A DNA stretch of 64,000 nucleotides. Source: Ignavibacteriota bacterium (GTDB taxonomy: Bacteria > Bacteroidota > Ignavibacteria > Ignavibacteriales > Melioribacteraceae). Positions 61,923 to 64,000 of the stretch are shown here, one piece after another. The stretch covers positions 248,001 through 312,000 of the forward strand of contig JADJGF010000001.1 of NCBI GenBank assembly GCA_016708125.1, in the 5' to 3' direction. Position numbers and translations under genes: made by a program. Below the pieces are notes generated by a model, which searched no databases, was not told the origin of the DNA, and worked only from the letters and a program-made list of their open reading frames with translations. Position 1 is the stretch's first letter, and every line of letters begins with the position of its first letter.

Positions 61923-62738
61923 TTAAAATACTTTTACTTTTCTTTCTAATTTTAAGCTATCCAAGAATTGTTTCAACATTTCTTTTTGGCTGTTAAAAAT
62001 GTAACTCTCTTTAACTCTGTCTTTCACATAATCGAACTGAGGAATTGTACTTCGATCAACTTTATCAATCATTTGAACAACAACAAAATTGTTTGGTTCC
62101 GTTTCTACCACTAAACTTATTTCATCTTGGAACAATTCCATTAAAACCCGTAAAAGTTTGTTTGAATGAATTTGAGAAGAACGATAAACCTTATTTACAT
62201 AATTATCAATTAATTCTTCACTATTTTCAAAAGCTGTTAAAGCTTCATCCCAATTATTTTCGATTGCATTATTTCTAAAATTTATTGCGTTTTCTTCACT
62301 TTTAAATGAAATCAAATTTAGAATAAAAGCATCCGTTCCAAAAATAAAATCTTCTTTATTCGAATTATAAAAATCCACTAAATCATCTTCAGTGTAATTT
62401 ATTTGATGATTCTCAAGTAAATTATTGATTGCAATAGATGAAGCAAGTTTCTTTTCGGATTCTCTAATAATTCTATAATAATTTTCTTTTGTTACAAGTT
62501 TTTCTTCAAATGCTAATTGATAAAGTAATTCGGTCTCAATCCAATCTTTTATATATTCTTCTTTAAATTTTATTGAGCCTTTTTTACTTGCTAAAAAATC
62601 ATCTAATTCATTTTTAGTAAGTTTACTTTTTCCAACTTGTGCAACAATTTCTTCCTTTTTATTACTTTCTTCTTCGCAGCTTAAAAATGAAAAAATTATT
62701 AAAGTTAAACTAATCTTTAAAAGCATTTTGTAATTCAT
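61923..62738 (-). CDS. SurA-N-like lipoprotein
   Basis: A 271-residue lipoprotein with a signal and lipobox (FSFLSCEEE). The region EIVAQVGKSKLTKNELDDFL matches the start of SurA-type chaperone domains, and the helical body follows, but no complete parvulin core (no GGDLG loop) is visible. It probably chaperones outer-membrane proteins without isomerase activity. ATG 62738 overlaps the upstream isomerase by 29 bases; ATG 62726 is also possible. It lies 9 bases upstream of surA. Confidence 0.75.
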   Translation of the reverse strand: MNYKMLLKISLTLIIFSFLSCEEESNKKEEIVAQVGKSKLTKNELDDFLASKKGSIKFKEEYIKDWIETELLYQLAFEEKLVTKENYYRIIRESEKKLASSIAINNLLENHQINYTEDDLVDFYNSNKEDFIFGTDAFILNLISFKSEENAINFRNNAIENNWDEALTAFENSEELIDNYVNKVYRSSQIHSNKLLRVLMELFQDEISLVVETEPNNFVVVQMIDKVDRSTIPQFDYVKDRVKESYIFNSQKEMLKQFLDSLKLERKVKVF

Positions 62739-63999
62739 CGTAAAATAATTCTGGTTTATAAGTTGTTCTTAATCTGGAAATATAATCATTTTCAAGCTGT
62801 GCACTTTCAATATCTTGATAAGCGCTTGTTACTTCTGCGCGAGCTTCTTCAAAAGATTTAATTTTTGACGGATCTTTTTTTACAAGTTGAAAAATACTTT
62901 TTCCTTTTTCATCGCCCAATATTTCAGTGTAATCACCAATGTTCTTTAATTCAAAAACTGCTTTTGCATAATTATTATTTCCCACTTCTTTTAAATCATT
63001 TACATAAGCTAAATTTTCTGAGCGACCTTTTAATTTATTTTTAATTAAAAGTGAATCAAAGCTCACTCCGTTTTTCAATTCACTTTGATATACTTTTATA
63101 AGCGAATCAGATTTTGAAAATAATTCTTTGAATTGAACTCTATCCGGAAAAATGTAACTATCTTTTGTTTGTTCGTATAAATTTTTAATTGCGGCAGAAT
63201 CCATTTTCATTTTATTCCAAACTTCATCTTCCTGCAATTTAAATATTATAATACCGTGCTTATAATCTTGCATCAGATTATTAAAATTCTCATCGTTTGC
63301 CAATTTTTTAGCGACTTGAATTTCGAAAATTTTATCTTCCTTAAAACTGTTTAAATGATTTTGAATTGATTTTGCATCCAAAATTGTATTAGCATTTTTG
63401 GGATCTTGCATTACATAATTTATAACTTTATCAAACTCAAAAGATTGGTTATCAATAATTGAAACTATTTTATCGCCGTAATTTTGATGTAAATTTGAAT
63501 TCCAATAATCTTCGTTAACCACAGTTGAATCACTGTTTGAAATTATTTCTTTCAGATTGTCTTCATTTGTAACAATTTCTATTTCTTTAGAAAACTGATT
63601 TAACATTTTTTGATAATCATCTTTTCTTTTTGATTTTTCATAAATGGTGCGAACATTTTGTTTTTCCAATTCATAACTTGGATATTCTGTTTTACCAAGA
63701 ACTTTAATAATATGATATCCATATTGAGTTTCAACAATATCAGAAACTTGATTTACATCAAGATTGAAAACAGCTTCATCAAACGGTTGAACCATTTGTC
63801 GTCTTTCAAAAAATCCTAATTCGCCGCCTTTTTCTTTTGAACCCGGATCTTCAGAAAATTCTTTTGCTAATGCCGAAAAATCTTCGCCTTTTTTAATTCT
63901 TTCAAGAACTTCTTTTGCTTTTGCCAAAGCTGCATTATTTATTGTATCATTATTATTTTGTTTAGCAAATAATATATGACTTGCTCGAATTTGCGGAGT
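62710..63999 (-). CDS. PpiC/SurA-type peptidyl-prolyl isomerase, 5' end outside the window
   Basis: The frame is open to the window edge, so 430 codons are visible and the start is missing. The visible part begins in a parvulin domain (QIRASHILF, GGELGFFERRQM, YGYHIIKVLG) and continues with a second, degenerate isomerase-like half rich in Ser/Lys, ending QNAFKD. It is probably PpiD- or SurA-like and envelope-located. It heads a three-gene chaperone run with the lipoprotein and surA. Confidence 0.82.
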   Translation of the reverse strand, partial: TPQIRASHILFAKQNNNDTINNAALAKAKEVLERIKKGEDFSALAKEFSEDPGSKEKGGELGFFERRQMVQPFDEAVFNLDVNQVSDIVETQYGYHIIKVLGKTEYPSYELEKQNVRTIYEKSKRKDDYQKMLNQFSKEIEIVTNEDNLKEIISNSDSTVVNEDYWNSNLHQNYGDKIVSIIDNQSFEFDKVINYVMQDPKNANTILDAKSIQNHLNSFKEDKIFEIQVAKKLANDENFNNLMQDYKHGIIIFKLQEDEVWNKMKMDSAAIKNLYEQTKDSYIFPDRVQFKELFSKSDSLIKVYQSELKNGVSFDSLLIKNKLKGRSENLAYVNDLKEVGNNNYAKAVFELKNIGDYTEILGDEKGKSIFQLVKKDPSKIKSFEEARAEVTSAYQDIESAQLENDYISRLRTTYKPELFYDELQNAFKD

Positions 64000-64000
64000 T

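Noticed and set aside
1..64000. CRISPR arrays, prophage genes, insertion sequences or riboswitches
   Set aside because: No regularly spaced repeats, transposase or integrase genes, or recognised riboswitch cores were found on either strand.

Overview
The window looks like a chromosomal segment from a low-GC bacterium of the Bacteroidota/Chlorobiota side of the tree, most probably class Ignavibacteria. The DNA is strongly AT-rich and start codons are often TTG or GTG. The tRNA-Leu gene has a Bacteroidota-type promoter (TTG-N20-TATCTTTG). The gene content fits as well: type IX secretion genes (porU, porV), a secreted protein with a type IX sorting domain, bacterial microcompartment shell proteins, a bacillithiol synthesis gene end, an animal-type 6-pyruvoyl-tetrahydropterin synthase and a TonB/ExbB/ExbD unit. 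The lineage is inferred from content only. The window is mostly ordinary core genome with dense operons, largely on the minus strand; there is no prophage, insertion sequence or CRISPR array.

Layout. 1-912: end of bshC and an alpha/beta hydrolase (+). 964-8765: ettA, aroA, trmH, a HicB-like orphan, deoC with an N-terminal extension, folD, an orphan DNA methyltransferase, a YmdB-type phosphodiesterase and a small hypothetical (-). 8921-11034: a small membrane protein, a foreign-looking palindromic repeat, and a DnaQ-GIY-YIG fusion nuclease. 11057-17589: polysaccharide deacetylase, htpG, a C-terminal processing protease, tmk and a YbbR protein. 17655-18595: two microcompartment shell genes with their own promoter and terminator. 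18689-37773: one long closely packed minus-strand run, porU-porV-inactive M6-like protein-metalloprotease/barrel fusion-DUF5683-like protein-der-CoA-disulfide-reductase-like enzyme-upp-TPR protein-spoT-ruvX. 38044-41410: HD protein and nth (-), then an NHL protein and three small membrane proteins (+). 41397-49471: tonB, exbD, exbB, an HU/SPOR protein, a plug-less outer-membrane barrel and a giant TPR protein. 49695-50586: a TPR protein behind tRNA-Leu. 50720-53010: an ECF sigma/anti-sigma module flanked on both sides by small Spy/CpxP-like exported proteins, with matching promoters on the two strands. 53059-57642: an unknown gene, two SDRs, folE, PTPS (together a tetrahydrobiopterin-type pathway), bcp, dodecin and a Fur-family regulator. 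57660-64000: a metallo-beta-lactamase-fold hydrolase, an M23 lipoprotein, a MoxR ATPase and three SurA/PpiC-type envelope chaperones, the last cut by the window edge.

Themes. Much of the window serves the envelope: export and sorting by type IX secretion, beta-barrel maturation by SurA-like chaperones, TonB energy supply, peptidoglycan hydrolysis and an ECF-type envelope stress circuit. The least explained items are the single-chain metalloprotease/beta-propeller/Omp85-like barrel, the M6 homologue whose zinc motif is replaced, the shell-protein pair with an unusual tail and no adjacent enzymes, and the mirror-image ECF promoters.
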